From Opisthocomus hoazin (taxonomy: Eukaryota; Chordata; Aves; Opisthocomiformes; Opisthocomidae), in contig NC_134416.1 in the NCBI RefSeq assembly GCF_030867145.1, forward strand, positions 97,751,183-97,815,182: a stretch of 64,000 nucleotides of DNA, read 5' to 3'. The notes under the pieces were generated by a model. The model saw only the letters and a program-made list of their open reading frames with translations, was not told the DNA's origin and searched no databases. The position numbers were made by a program, and so were the translations under genes. Each line of letters opens with the position of its first letter. Position 1 is the stretch's first letter. Below, piece by piece: positions 26,001-41,000 of this stretch.

Positions 26001-29000
26001 CAGTGAACACATTCAGGTCCCACAATTTCCATCCATGTCACTGTGTGATTAAAACTCACATCTTCTGCTTTATTACCCCATATGGCAAAGCCAACATGAA
26101 AATGAGACTGATTTCAAATATTTAGGCAACGTATGTTTCCCACCCCACGCCCTCCTGTTCGTGCCTACCTTGATATCCTGAATCAGTTGCTGAGTTGGTG
26201 TATCAATTGGCGCTTTTGTGTCAATCACATTCTGGATGGCACTTGACCAGCGCGTCGCCTCATTAAGCAATTTCGTATAGAGACGGTAACAATGTTTGCG
26301 TCCGTATACAGTCACATTCCAGTAACCTAGCACAACAGTAAAAACTATTAATCATACAAGCTGTATATATAAAAATACCCCAACTTCTATCTGAAAAGGG
26401 CTGTAGTCCCACCAGACCCTGAGTGCTGCACTCTGGATCATGCTGGCAGTTTTTGAGGAACAAAGAAGTTGTACGAGTAATTAAGTGTCATAATAAAGAT
26501 ACTATGGTATTAAAGGAGATTCTCTCCTTCAGAAAAAGGCTAGGAGTAATCTCAGAGTACAACTGCCATCACGCAGCCTCCCATTTTATCCAGTAATCTT
26601 GGTAAAAGTGACCATAAGACAACACTATGGGACACTGTTGGCTGCCTGTGGCTTGTGGGCCCTACTTCTCCAGTCCTGTCTGTAACACGCACATGTGAAG
26701 CAGTCTTGCTTTGTACGTGAGCGTCTTTCGTCGCCTGTGGCACGTGTGCAAACAGGTATAAAGCACGAACCACCTCTTCTGTAAAAAGGTCATTAATTTC
26801 ACACCAACGAAGTGGCAGCTACGACAGGAAGAGCATTGCAGTTCAGATTCTCTCTCTGCATCCTTGTACAGGCTTTTTACGAAGGCGCTTCAAATAAAGA
26901 AAAACTGTTTCACCTTCCACTAGCGAAAGCCTCTTTGAAGCGTCAGTGACCCCAGTGAGACTACACAGGGCTGCCAACAGTCGCTTCTCATTTGCAAACG
27001 GCCACTTCCGAGCTGAAAACCAGTTCTGAAAATGCGCAGGGAGCTGACTCAGGTGTAGTACGTAGGTTAGCACAAACTGGACTCCTACTCTAGATCTCCC
27101 TATACTTGCTCCACCAATGCTAGTCCTCAGAGCTCCTCAGCACATAAAATAATGTATGAGGAGAGCGCTACCCATATGTCTTTCCCCAGGTCTTCGATGC
27201 GTAAGCGTAAGTGTTCTCACTAACTCAGCAGCACCGTGAGCCTACAGTAACCCAAATGCTGGCGAGAACAAGATTCACTCCTGTATACGTTATTACCTCT
27301 GTTTCTTGACCAGTAATTCCCTGTAAAATGCCTCAGTGACTTAGGAACTCGATTTGTTCATCAAACTGCAACCATAAGAATCCTTTTAAAGTATTTGCAT
27401 GCGCTGTTTGTTGCATTACTAGGAAGCAGGACAGAAGGCAACAGAAAGCATATTTGAACAAGAGCAAACAACTACCTGTCTCTTTGAAGATTTTTTCATC
27501 AGGTGGGACCACGGAGCAGAGGCTGTTCAGGACCAACGTACCCAGTTTCAAAGCATTTTTCTCTGAACTCTTGTAGTAGTCCAAAGAATTGTGCGTCAAA
27601 ACAAACCAACGCTTCTTCAGTTTCAGTGAAGACACTTTTGGGTTGTTCTTTACTTCCTTGTGCAGCCATCCTGTTAAGGACACAATTTGAATCATGCTTC
27701 TTTTTTAAACAGAGCTGGACAAAACTACGTTGTTAAAAGTTAGTTGTATACTTTCAACAACAACAAAGGTACGATGTGAATTCTTTAGCCGACATATTAA
27801 ACAACTTTGAGTAAAATTCTCAAACAATGAAATGATGAAGATGGAAAATTAATATGAAAACTTTTCAACTTTCGTATTTATCTAGAAAAATTCTTTTGCC
27901 AACTTACAAAACCACTTTTATCATCATTACAGTGTTTTCTTACATGGCACAGCAGGAGTATAATTTCAGCTGTATTAATTTGTGAGTATATTCCACCGTA
28001 CAAAGATGAGGCTCCAACACTGCCACGCAGTGCTAGCATATTACCCAGATTGCATTGTGATAACAATCTCTTCAAGGCTTAATGGATGTTAATTACTTTG
28101 TTACTGCCCCACTCCGTTCTTACCCCTCACAATGAATTCCTGTCCCTCCACTCTCGTGTCCCCCTTCGACCTTTGGAGCAGGGTTATCCAGTGATGCATC
28201 TCTTCAGGAGTGTCAGCATTACAGTGAAGAACACGATTAGCAGTGATGATCACAAATGAGTTGGGTCTATGAAAACAAATGAAGATTGAAAAAGCCTTCA
28301 CCATCAACATGTACTGTTTACCTCATTCACCATAACCATACACACTGCCCGTTGTTTGCATTTTCTATTCAGACAACTACTGCCCACCTCTAAAACATTT
28401 ATTTCAACACCACTAAACCTAAAAAAAAAAAAAAAAGAAGCATTTGAAAAGACTCAGCTATGCTGGATTCACACCAAAATGCTACGGCTACGAGTGGTGG
28501 GAAAGTTTACATTAAACGGCAACTTGTCCTATCTCAAAATAAAACCATGGTGAGAAAAACCTCCAGTCTTTAATCAGCTTTGGATGTGAATCAGAACTGT
28601 GTTTCAGGGTCAGATCTACTTAGAGTGTCTGCTTCAGTAGTTACATTAGCTAAAATCAACTACCATTTACAAAGGTCTACAGTGAAGCAGCATGTGAACA
28701 CAGACTCTTTCATTTTTAATGCAGCGCAACCCAATTCGCGGAGTGCAATCTATTTTTAATGAGAGTCTGGCTTTCACCCAGTCCTACACCAGGATTCACT
28801 GAAGCATGAAGAACTAGCCCAAGTGAACTGTGCTGATGGCTCTCTGGATTAGAGGCAGGTTTTTCAGCCTACAGACACTTGCTTTAACCCTTCACAATTA
28901 ATTTTTTCATCCTGGAACACACACAGCTTTTAAGAACTGTATCAAATGGAGAAAATGGCAATGATGTGGTCTGGGCCACCCCATGCATGAGAAGCTCATG

Positions 29001-32000
29001 GGCCTTCCTTTTACAGTTCTTGCAAGAAGGTAACTGGGTAGAAATTAGAACCAATCAAAAATTGTTTATGAGGATGGAGAGGTTCACCCAAATACGGTAT
29101 CATTCTCCAAGAACAGTGTGTGCCATGTAAAAGCTAGATGGATGACAGGATAAAGAAAAAAGCAAATAAAATGATTAGGGGGAAAAATCAGAACACTGTG
29201 TGAAGGGAGGTTACAGTAAATCAAGTAACATGAGAAGTGTGTGAGTTATCTTAAAAATTATCCAAGAGTTACCTACAGCTAGTGCTCACCAGCGCCGCAG
29301 AAGGGGACAAGGGAGCGACCAGAACCCAACGCTTTGGTCACACTCACTGTGGTGCTGAAGCGCTGCACTGCTCGGGAAGAGCGGTGGATGAGGAAACAAG
29401 CGGGCATGTGAACCAAACAGAATAATTTTGTTGACCGTATCTTAAAATGTCTGAAGAGGAGGCGGCTTTAGATTGAGCTACCTGAAGTACACTCCGGAAA
29501 GCCGGACAATGTGATGTACGGGACAGAAGCTACAGATGAGCTGGAGAGAACTGAAACAGGAGAGCGCTAAGGTATAGGCTAAGGTCGACCAAGCTACCAA
29601 ACAGGAGGTCATGACCAACAGTAGCCAACCTTCCGGGCTCCCCTCTCCGCCTCCCCGGTTAGGAAAATAATGGAAGCCCCGTTCTTGGGATTCTTTCTGA
29701 ATAGAGATTCAGTGGGCTCTCTGCTCAGCTTCTCTCTTCTCAGGTTGCAATAGGGGGTTCATATGTGTCAAGATAAAAATAATCTATTGCTTGTATTTGG
29801 CAAATTTGTTTCCTAATTTAAAAATCTTCCATTGCTGATTTAGATTCAGAGAACTAAAAAAAAAAAAAAAAAACTACAAGTAAAAAAAAAATCTGTGTGA
29901 AAAACACTTACAGGAGAAATGTCTTTCTGCCTTAAAATTTTGAAAGCTCTGGACTTCTGTGTTGTATTGTTTAGGAAACCTAGGCTTATAATCACCGTTA
30001 CTTGTGGCATCAGTGTCTTGGCAGGCCAAGGACAAACCAGTAACTTAAACCCAGCTGTGTCACACATGTCCAGTGAGGAACTCCTACAGCACAAATGATA
30101 CCTCACAGTCAGCAACCTTATAACCAGGGTCATCGCCTGAACCCAGATTACTTTTTATCTCCCAAAACAATACTACTTGTTCAAGAACTAAGAATATGCT
30201 GATGGTTATTTTTTATGCTGCATCATCATCTTTGTTAGAAGATATTTTTATTCTGGGAAATAATTCTAATCCCTGTAGAATACAACATTTTTTCATGAGA
30301 AGCTGAACAGAAAAATGTTAAAATGAATTTTTCTGCCTACTATCTTGCTAAAGGGATCAAAAATAAGCTGCTGTTTATCAGGAGCATTACTTATACAAAT
30401 GAAAGAAATATTTAATCTTCTACTTCTGGATCACTTCAGTAGCTGAACAGTTCATATGTGAAGCAGTGTCAGGGAAGTTAGTGACGCCCCCTCAAAAAAC
30501 ACCGCCGTTCCTATTCCCTGTCTCAACATGTGGTGTTTAGTGCTATGGAAAGGGAGACAATAATGAATCACTTTAAGGCATGGTTGGTCAGTAGAATATA
30601 GGGACTAAAGCATACAATTTTGGCTAAAGAAAGGAGAAAAAGAAAGAAAGTCACCAGGCATGGTTCTGACTTACCTATCTGGGTTGTCAGCGGCACAGAC
30701 AGAATCAATTAGTCCTACATCCAGCGTACCCTGCAAACAAACATCCAACAGAAGAGGAGGAAGACATTTACTATAACATTACCCACAGCACTCTTCTCAG
30801 AGACAGGTGAAAGGAGCAGCAGCTTTGATCAAGCAAAATGAACTGCAGATCTGGGCATCAGTTTCTCTTAACCATTGAAACTGCTGAGGGGGAATCTAAC
30901 AGACTCAGATAAATACATCCAGTAAAAGATTATCTCTAGTTAAGCTGGAGGCAGCTCAAAAACTCCTCTTAATTTTTCTATGTTTCCAAACCTGCTTGAA
31001 TTTTTCATCTAAAAGTGTCATCCCAATGTAACCAGCATCCTCTCAGAACAAACTTATGCAGCCATTAATCAGAAGTTTTTATCTCCCTTTGCTTGATATT
31101 ACGTTCCAAATTTATCCTATTTATTCCCAGTGTGTGTTGTATAGAAAGCTAAATGCAGGACCAGAGAAATTTCAAATTTTCTAGTCCAGGGTTTTTAATT
31201 TACTCATGAACTGTATCTTTGCAAAACTTCAAACTCAAGCATACACTGTGGTGTGACAGGGAACTGGACCAGAAAAAAGCAACCCCAAAACCAACACTCA
31301 TTTTTCATCAAGGTGAATGACAGGAGAGGAATCAGAAGTCAGACTCTCCTCTTGTATAGCTACAGGGTCAAGGACATGGAGCCTCTAGCCAGTGTCACAG
31401 CTACCACTGCATTTAAGCAAACCTAGGTTGTGACTCTCAGAAGCTGTGGCCACCACAGTGCTCCTGGTTTCCTAAAAATATTTGCTTTGAAAAGTTCTTC
31501 AGACTTAGACTTACCACAGCATTCTGTGGATTTGCCTGCTCATCATGCATCTCTCGGATCTCTTGCTCTGTGGACGCGTGAACTTGGCTCAGTACACTAA
31601 ACCACTGGCTGTGGAGAGAAAGGCACCAGTGTTAAGTCAAACGTTGCTTCTGCACAAGCCTTTTGTCACCTTTGTTCTGCAGAGATCTAGCAGGTTCTGC
31701 AGGTTTTTGAAATTGCTTAAGATTCCTTTTGTCAACAGGCACAAAAGCAGCAAGGTTTTATGTCAGTTCAGGTAATACTGGGTACAAACAAGCCCCTCCA
31801 GATCTCCCATCCAAGGTCACGCCGTACTCTTCTTCCGGAAGACAAACACCTTGTACGAAAAGTGGCGTCTCTGAAAAGCTGGCAATAAGCACACTGAAAC
31901 GTCTTGAGTGCTTGGAGAGTATTTATAACACATTCCACACATTTCATCTGGAAAAAAATACATTGCTAGCTACCTGCAAAGCCTTTAATTTGAAACCCAG

Positions 32001-35000
32001 CCTTCAGATTACAAATTCTGCTGCACTGATAGCATGACTGGCAACAGTTTCTCACAGTGATACTTCTGCAAAGACCACCCAAGTCCATCAAGTCCTCTGG
32101 AAAAAGAATAAAAACCCCAAGCAAATACCTCTGCATTTTTTGTTCCCTACAGAGCACTGGAAAATGCAGCTGCTGGAAGGACCAGTGAGGTTGAACCAGA
32201 GCCAATCTGTGCCACTCCAGTAGCCTTGTATCGTCCACAACAGGAGAACTAGCAGAGAGGTTCCCAGTACTTCGGCCCCTAGTGCTCAGCAGCAATTGCA
32301 GCAGGATTTAATTCCAACCACACCTTCTGCTTCTGGGAAATCTCGACCCTCCTGGCACTGGTGTATGATAAAGCTCAACTGCTCGAAGCAATCCCACTGA
32401 AATCTGAGGGCAGAGCTTGGCCTGTTCGGCAGGTTCCTGAATGCCATTCTCTGAGATATGAATTTGCCATTCTAATGAAAACCACCTGGGGCCAAGTTTT
32501 CAAAGGGCTGAGAAGCCCAGCCTTTGAAACAGAATCCTCGCTTTTCTGCAGAGGCTTCTCCTCCACCACGGGCTGAGGAAACAAATGCAAAACTACTCAC
32601 TTTAAATACAAAGCTATCCTTTCCGCAGCTGCTTATAGTCACAGAATTTATGCCTGTGACACTGAAGTGCTGCCTCCTTAACTCCAGCGTTCAGAAGCCG
32701 ACTGATTTCTACATAATGTAGGTATCTGGAAACCAAACTGCCAGAATAGCTTGAGAAAAACTGTGTAGTCTGTCAAACAGTACCATCGCTGCCATATCCT
32801 AAACCCCTTCTAGCAGCTTATGCTTTCAGTAGAAACAACGCGAAGCATGAAGAAAAACAACAATTTAGAGTGCCTGACAATAAAGAAGATGAGAACATAT
32901 TTAGGTCTGATTCTTTTGTTAAGACTCAGAGATAGCCCCAGAGAGGCTGTGCTTAGCACTTACTTTGCTGGATGTAAGACAATGTCACTGAAAACCCCTC
33001 AAAACGAGGGAAGGGTCATCTCAAGAGAAGGAAACACCAGCTAAAGAAAAGTAAACCTCATCTACCAAAAGATTCCCACAAATTAAATTCAGCTTCCCTT
33101 TCTGACCTCAGGAATTGCAAATGTATTTAAATCTCAATCTTCTATTTAAAAAGAAAAAAAGACTTTGTAGCACTGTATGCACAGTTAGTAATAATTTATT
33201 CTTGGATTTTAAAGAAGAATTCAGAGTTTTCAGAATTTCATGTAATCTTCGTGTAAAACAATGAAAAAGAAATTAATCCTGGCACTTTGCAAAAGACAAA
33301 GGCAGATTTTACTGCCCTGTCGCTTTCTTCCCTCTCAGCACCTCCTTTGGTCTTCAGCTGAGTCCTAGCACCCAGGAGCAGGGAAAAATACAGAGTAGGG
33401 GTTTGAAAGGAATGAACCCTCAGCAATGGCTGCCCACTGAAACATTACTTCTGTCCTCAAATACACTTCCATGATCACATTAGTAATTCCTCTTTGGGGG
33501 GGGTATGGGGGGGTGATGTTTCTCTTGCTTTTTCCCGTCACTTGAACAAAAGGCATGATCATGACCTAGCCCATGGACAAAATCTGTTTTTTCAATAGCA
33601 GATCCAGAACCAACAGAGTCCAGTAATTTTGTACTTCACTTTTAGCAATGCCAAACATTAACGAGACTTTGACTTGAGCCCGTCTGCAAATCCTTACACA
33701 TCTCCCTCATTAAAGCCTTCTGGGATGACTGAGAAAAAAGAAACATGAATTACACTGGTAAAAAGTAATTTAACCTGGATGGTGTGTTATGTGTACTCTA
33801 CACAACAATAGCATCTAGCGTATCTTCCTCCACGTTTAAGAAAAAAACGAGAGACGCATGGCAACAGACAAGTTTTTATGCTGATAATTTCTTATTGGTC
33901 CCTAGGGCATGTACAAAAGTCTAATAGAAGACACTTTAGCTAAACCTTTATTTTAAAATATACTCACATCACACAAGAATCTTAACAATGAGTACTGAAA
34001 AGCTCATACTTATTTCAAGGATAATTTCAAGGATGCCTCAAAAAAAAGAACGATTCTGCATTGTAAGCACTGTTAAATTTATTCTCAGGGTCCTGTGATA
34101 TAGGCAGGTATTATACCTTTAAAAAGAACAGAACACACAGCAACTTTCAGGGCTTCAGAGCAAAACTAACTCCAGTGATGTTGACACAGGCATCGTGTAT
34201 TCTGGCCTTGGGGCAGCAAGGCAGTGGGTAATAAGCTTTGATTACTAAGTTCACTTTATTTAAATGCTTGAATTTATGGGCAAGCATATTATTATCTCAC
34301 ATGAACTGCAGTGTCGGGTTTGTAATTTTTTTTAAAGATGCACTAGAACTGATCTGACACGTCAAGTTTGCTCCTCACCTACCAGCGCCCCTCTGCAGTT
34401 TGATACGGATCCTTTAGCAACAAAAACAAGACCCTTTCTAAGTCAGCAGAAAGGGAAACACTCTGTTGCACCCTCTTCTTATTCACCAACATGCTTTCAT
34501 CCTAAAATACAGTGACCACATTACAACTTTTATCTGAAAAAAATATTAGGCTTTGCTTAGGCAAACAGATCCTAAAGGCCAGTACTTTATTTCAGGCAGA
34601 TTATAGGGTCTTAAATATTGATTTAATCTGTGCAGCTAAACACAGCAGGGTAATGCACAAGACAAGCACCAATGGCTGATGACTGCCCCTCTACAGACAT
34701 ACCACATTTCAGAAAGTTCCCAGTAATAAATGGGGAGCAGCCGAGTTCTAGGCCAATCTTCATTGGCAGTCTGACTCTTCCCAGTAGTGCTCTGCCACAA
34801 GACTTAATTCTCAACAGGCCTTTCAAAAAAATTGTTAAATGCAACATTTACAACGCAGCCTGAATATTTTGTGGCAGTGGGTAAACAAATTAACGGCAAG
34901 CACAAGTCAGAATGACACAGATGTTAAAAAGTAAAGAAAAAAAAAAAAAGAAAAAGGCCTGATGATTTTCATACCTTGCATCCTCAGGAGACTCAGCAAT

Positions 35001-38000
35001 TAAGTGGTAGGTCCTATCACCCATTACTAGATCAATACCGTTTTCTTTGCCTGTATTATCAACGATCTCTCTGAAAAGAAGAAAAGACCAAGACTGAGCA
35101 TCAGAGACTGTCAACATTTTGAAAACTCCGTTCTGCTGAGAGGATCACAAACTACTGATACTTCAAATAACAGCAGTCAGCCTTCATCAGATTAATTTGC
35201 AAGACTCACAATCTGATTTATCAGACAGTATTAATTCACCAAACTACAGTTGTGTTTTCTGCCTATACAGTACAAATATTCAAACTATTATGAATGTCAC
35301 TACATCAAGTTGACTATTCTGTTATTGTTTTAACAAGAACTATAGAACCTCAAGAGAGGCGAGGATAACTGAGTTAAGAAATGGATATATTTCTGAACTG
35401 ATTGCACACTCAAGTAATTTTTGGAGTGGTAAAAAGAAAGCTTTAAGGGTTAAAAACCAAAAGCAAAAAAAAAACCTGAATCAGTGATTCTGTGTGGTTG
35501 TGAGTCAGCATAAAGGCAACTCCAGACATGACTCCAGCAGAGTGGAATCAGGTCTTTCAGCCATTTCTATTTTTCTCTACCTTGGAAGAAAGCTTAGGTA
35601 CACTTTTACACAGAAATGAGACTACCAATGCTAGCATACTCTAATTTTATATTAGTTAGATAATCCGTAAATTCATAAAGCATTCTGACTGTTTCAAAGG
35701 AAAAATACCATCCTTTACAAAACTTTTTTGATGCATGCTTCGGGAAGCATAGAATTTAAGGCATAAGGAACTATAGTTAGCATGATGTAAGTTATTAAAT
35801 TAGGTTTAGTAATTCTATATTTTTAAAATGAGTATCTGCATTTTAAAGACTTCTCTACTGCTAACACAATTATTTCAAACATCAAAAAAATCATAAATGC
35901 ATAGAGAAGATACAGCTTTGACCCATGCTAACTTAAATATATTCAGGGCCTACTAATTTCACCCTCTCCATTCTAGGCTTGCCTGCAGCTATGGACTTGG
36001 CAACATTCCCCAAATTGCCTTGGGAATCATTACAGACTAAGCAGGGCCTCCAGTCTGGGAGAAAGCATAGATGGGTTCATTATAGCAGCAGTTTTCTGAA
36101 GTATTTGGCACGGGCTTTGCTCTGGAGCACTCCGTAGACTTAAGAGAGAGCCGAGTAAGGACAACACTTGCTTTCAATAACTTCATCACACACACCCTCA
36201 TGCTTGCATTCACACAATTTGAAGGCAGGGCACTCCACATCTTTGCAGATTAAGCCCCAAGAAGTATTTAGGAGGAACTATGGCTAACACAAATACATAT
36301 AAACCTACTTGGCTGTTCGGACATCAATGGCACCCTTTAGCTTTTCTTCACTGTCATTTTCAAAGTACATCAACCTGGACTGCCTAAGAACAAACCATCG
36401 TTTCTTCCAGTTCCTTCTGGAAAGCGTAGATGATCCACCCCCCTTTTTGTGAAGCCAGCCCTGCTTAAGTGCTTCCTGCTTGGAACGAAACCACAGGAAG
36501 GTCTCATCCTTCAGGACACACCAGCGTCGCTTCCATGTGTTTATTAAGCCACCTGGCAAGAGAGACAGATGTGGGTTTAGACGTAGTTAAGACAAACAAT
36601 TATATTATAAAACAGAAGCTGTGACCAAACCAACGCTGGAAGATGCTGACCAACAGCGCTGTACTTAAACTGAGCCTCTGCTGTAAGCCACGAAGCCAAA
36701 GATCTCATTTTTGCACATCCTTAAGGCCACCAATATTGCTGGCAATCCAAAGACCCTTAAACTATAAATTATAATAAATCTCTACATAACAAAACCATAT
36801 ATGGCAGGAGGGTTGGACTAGATGACCTACAGAGGTCCCTTCCAACCCCTACCATTCTGTGATTCTGTGATATGTAACCGATATATAATTATATACACTT
36901 ATACATAACATATATATAATAAATAATAAATGATTAAAAAGTCTTATTGTATATGAGAATCAGACCTTCAATACTGTTACTTTTGGTTATTAGGAGGTAA
37001 CAATGTTGAACTCAAAACCACAAAACCTGGAACAGCTATACTTACAGTGAGAAATACACTAGTGTGAGCTCAGTCACACCGAAGTGTGGCAACACTGTCT
37101 AAACTTCTTGCGAGTTTTGTTACGGCAGACAATACACCTTGCACTGTAGTTACACCACAGTCATAAAAACCTTAACCAGACCAACACACTCCTGTCGTTC
37201 CACAAAAACCTACTGCTAACTGCATCAGGAGGTGAAAGCCACGCTACCGATGACTGCGTAGAGTATTTTTCACACAAACGTAGCTGTACATCACTGTTCC
37301 TGTTCCAGGAAAGTAAGTTATGCTGCAGCGATGGGTATCATACAAGGATTCACCTAGATTATAATTTACTATCAGTCATCAGAAGATAAACCCAAGAATC
37401 CTAACCAGAGAACTCCTGTGTATTTTCTCTTGGAGTCTCTCATGCCCCTTCGCTACACACATCCTTCTTTGTGTCTTTCGGATCCAAAATGAAAGTCGAC
37501 TGAGGTCAGTGAAACTGCTCCGCAACGCAGAATGCTGACTGTTACGAGGTTTTGGGAGAGGCAATCAGCTTTCCTCAAAATTTGGTACAATTTGACTTTG
37601 TGACTTATTTTGCTATATTTATACTGGATATTCCATTGTTTATGACCCAGCAAAGATGTCAAATGAAACAGAGGCAGCCCAAAATGCTGATGCTCCTCTG
37701 GAGATGGGAAAAATGCTGCCAGATGTAAGCCAATGCAAGTAACTTAATTGGAGAGCAGCTCCCTCCAGACTTCTCTATTACCCTTTCAAAAATTCAAAAA
37801 TAATTTTAACTCTACAAGAATTGGAGTGCAATAAAGGTGTAGTAAACATTTCTGGTTACTTTGTGCATTTAGCAAATTTTGATTCACTCAGTACCTTTCA
37901 TGTACAGAAAGCTGTGAAAGTAGGGCAGGCTGACACAGCTATAGACTGAATCCCTCCGGTAGGAAAGTTCATCATCTGTGTCAAACCTGGAGTCAAAATC

Positions 38001-41000
38001 TTCTTCACTGTCTTCAAACTACGGAAGAAAAGAGGAAAGGTGAAATGATCTCTCAGAAAAGAGTTTAGACGAAATTGGTTTAGAAGTAAGCATTTTATGT
38101 TGTGTTAGAAGGACACGATTCCTCGATGGTTTTCATCGGGGTCACAAAGGAAAGGGCACACCGCAGCAAGCTGCAGCTGGCCCTGTTTGATTACACCCTG
38201 GCTCTACTGTCATGCAACAAATCCATGAAACAGCCTTGTAGCTGCCCAGGAAAGTTATCCCTTTGCAACATGGCCAGTGTATGCTGCCTTGCGCTTCTTC
38301 CCTCCGTCACTGAAGTGCTGGGGTAACAGTTTAGAAAAGCCTTGAAAAAGGAACATATTCCACAAGCTGTGGTAATGGCTTTCCTCCATCCTCAGAATAA
38401 TCAGAATTTCTGTTCTGAATCTGACACGCACCCAGTCTCGTGCAACAGGAAGGACTCCTCAACAGAGACAGCTAAAAGTCTTTTAGGCAAGAACTATCAG
38501 CTTCTCCCAATGACCATGCTGGCTCTTCGACCAGCTTTCACAACCCCAACTGCAACAGATATTTTAGTGTTAAAAATTTCCTTATGAAGAAGCCAGCGTT
38601 GCTGAAATACTTTTTCATTCTCCCAGTCACACAGTCTCACAGAAGTATTCTGAGTGGTAGAGGGAATCATATTCTTCCCAAAATATTTGCAGGAGTAAAG
38701 CCCACAGCCTATTCAGTAAACAGCACTGAAAAAGAGCTCCTCAGTCTGAGTATCTGCCTCGGTAATTTTAGGCACTTTGTGAAATTTACTGTCCAAGTCT
38801 TCTCAAAATACACCTGGCATTTCAGAGACTTCTGCAAGAAGTTTATTCAACACTGTTGCAACTTGCACGCATAACTGCATCTGTTTTTTCTGAAATCAGT
38901 TCCCCACCACACGGACAGAACACACACGGACAGAAGAATTACGCGTATGAATGGGATCCCAGGCCACGCACTGAGCTCCTCACCAAGTAACGTGCAGTTC
39001 TGCACTACACCAGACGGAACCGTATCCTGGCATAAGCCTAGGACTGCCGGCAGCTTCTGAGGCGCCTCTAATGCACTCACCCCAGTGGCACCTAGGTGGC
39101 AACAGACAGCTACGTCCATACGCCATCTGAGAAATCAAACTATACCACACAGACATCTGCAAGAACAGCTACAGTAACTACGGCTGCAGAGTGAAAAAAA
39201 GATCAGAAAGCACATATCAACTATTAGATAATAAAACCAACGATACTTACAGAAGATTGAGCTCCTTCAGAGCTAAATCTGTATGCTCCAGAGCTATTGT
39301 ACGTCCCCACTGAGCATCGGTAGTCCGGTGACCACTGGCTACTGTGCGAATTAGAGAAGGTCACGCTGCTACCAGAAGTAATAGCACCGTCTTCGTAATC
39401 ATCTTGGTCGTAATCATAGTCTCCATCGGGAGAAATAAGTTCCACAGAATCTGGGGGTCTGCATGAAACGTTTTCAGGCATGCAGTATGTGGATTCACCA
39501 CTGGAAGAGTTGTGGAGACTGACCGTGTCGTGGGTAGGAGGTATAAGCATGGTATTGCTAGCAGCAGGAATTGTTGGCACCACAGTATCATTCATGTAGG
39601 GATCCTCTTCTGAGGAATCATCGCTTGTTCTGATGCCACTGGTCCTTTGATCAGAATGGCCATGCTCACTCGGGTTGGGTGAATCCTTAAATGCATCATC
39701 GTCAGCTTCAAAGCCCTCATCTACCTCCTCCTCAGGATATGGCTGGCTGAAGTTAAAATTGGGTTTTTCACTGCAGGCGTTTCCAGTCTGTTCAGTCAGC
39801 TCAGCAGGATACCCGTTGCCCACAGAGAGAGACCTCTCAATGTTTCGGACACATTCATCAATCTCATCAAAGTTCAGAGATTCCAGGAACTCCTGGGCTG
39901 CTCGACACGCTTCATCCTCGAGCCGCCGGAGTTCCTCGTCTCGAAGCTGCTGCAACCTCTGTAATGAAGCCTCTGTCAAGGACAGCTCCTGCTGCTTCTT
40001 CACACGCTGCAGGTCTTCAATTTCTTTTTCCAGACGCAGGATTTCTTCCACCTGCCTGCTTTCTTTCTGCTTCTCCACCTCTTGCTTCAGCTCTGCCTCC
40101 TTCTGGGCTTTCTGTATGGCAGCCAGTTCCTGCTTCTGTCTCTCTTCTTCAGCCTGCATTCAAAATAAAATAAAATAAATAACTAAAATCAAATAAAGCC
40201 CCCCAATCCAAGATTCCTTCTCAAAATTTATTTATTTCTAAACCACTGTGCTCCCATCATGCTGTTCATTGAAAAGGACCCTTATCCCTACATCAGGAAA
40301 AAAAGAAAAAGAAAAACGAAAACATGATTACATTTGCTCACAGATACTGGAAAGCTCAAGTATGTGCAGAAAGTTCAATCTTTGCCAAAAATTAAATGAA
40401 GCATGAGGTGAAAGAAATTTCCATGCAAACAACTGTATCAAGTTTCCTTTGGCTTTATCTGCCAGCTCCTGTAATAAGTTTACTTTAAATGCCACAGATG
40501 CCTTCTATTTTTTTAATGGCTGGGTTGTGATACTGAAATAACCAGGATGGCTGAAAGCATTAAGAATATCATTTACCTGCTGGGCAAGACGCTCTGCTTC
40601 TTGCCTTTGTCTTTCTCTAAAAGTGAGGGAAGAAAAGTTAGTAAATCAAGCTCAACATAAGCTCATCACATACCTTTGCTGGGGCAATAGCTCAACTTAC
40701 AGACATCATCTGCCACATGGAAAACAGCCAGAAGCGAGGTCACCAAGGATATTTTTGTGAATAAGAAACAACCATGACTGATAGGTATATGTGTCCTTTA
40801 GCAAAAGAAGCGAAGATTTGCAAAATCACTTGATCAAAGATAGCCTGAAATGTAGGTTACTCAGACCAAAACCTAATATGGCACAGACAGGAGAGTGCTG
40901 TAAGGCAGCATACTGCACCTTTCTTCCTCCTCTTTTCTTCTTTCCTCCTCTTGTCTCCGCTTCTCCTCTAGTCGCTCCCTGTAAACACGTCGAGCAAGCT

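Noticed and set aside
39675..40178. Serine/cysteine-rich plus-strand frame of 167 codons
   Set aside because: It is the antisense shadow of the conserved MYO10 coiled-coil exon; the minus-strand frame matches the protein family throughout.
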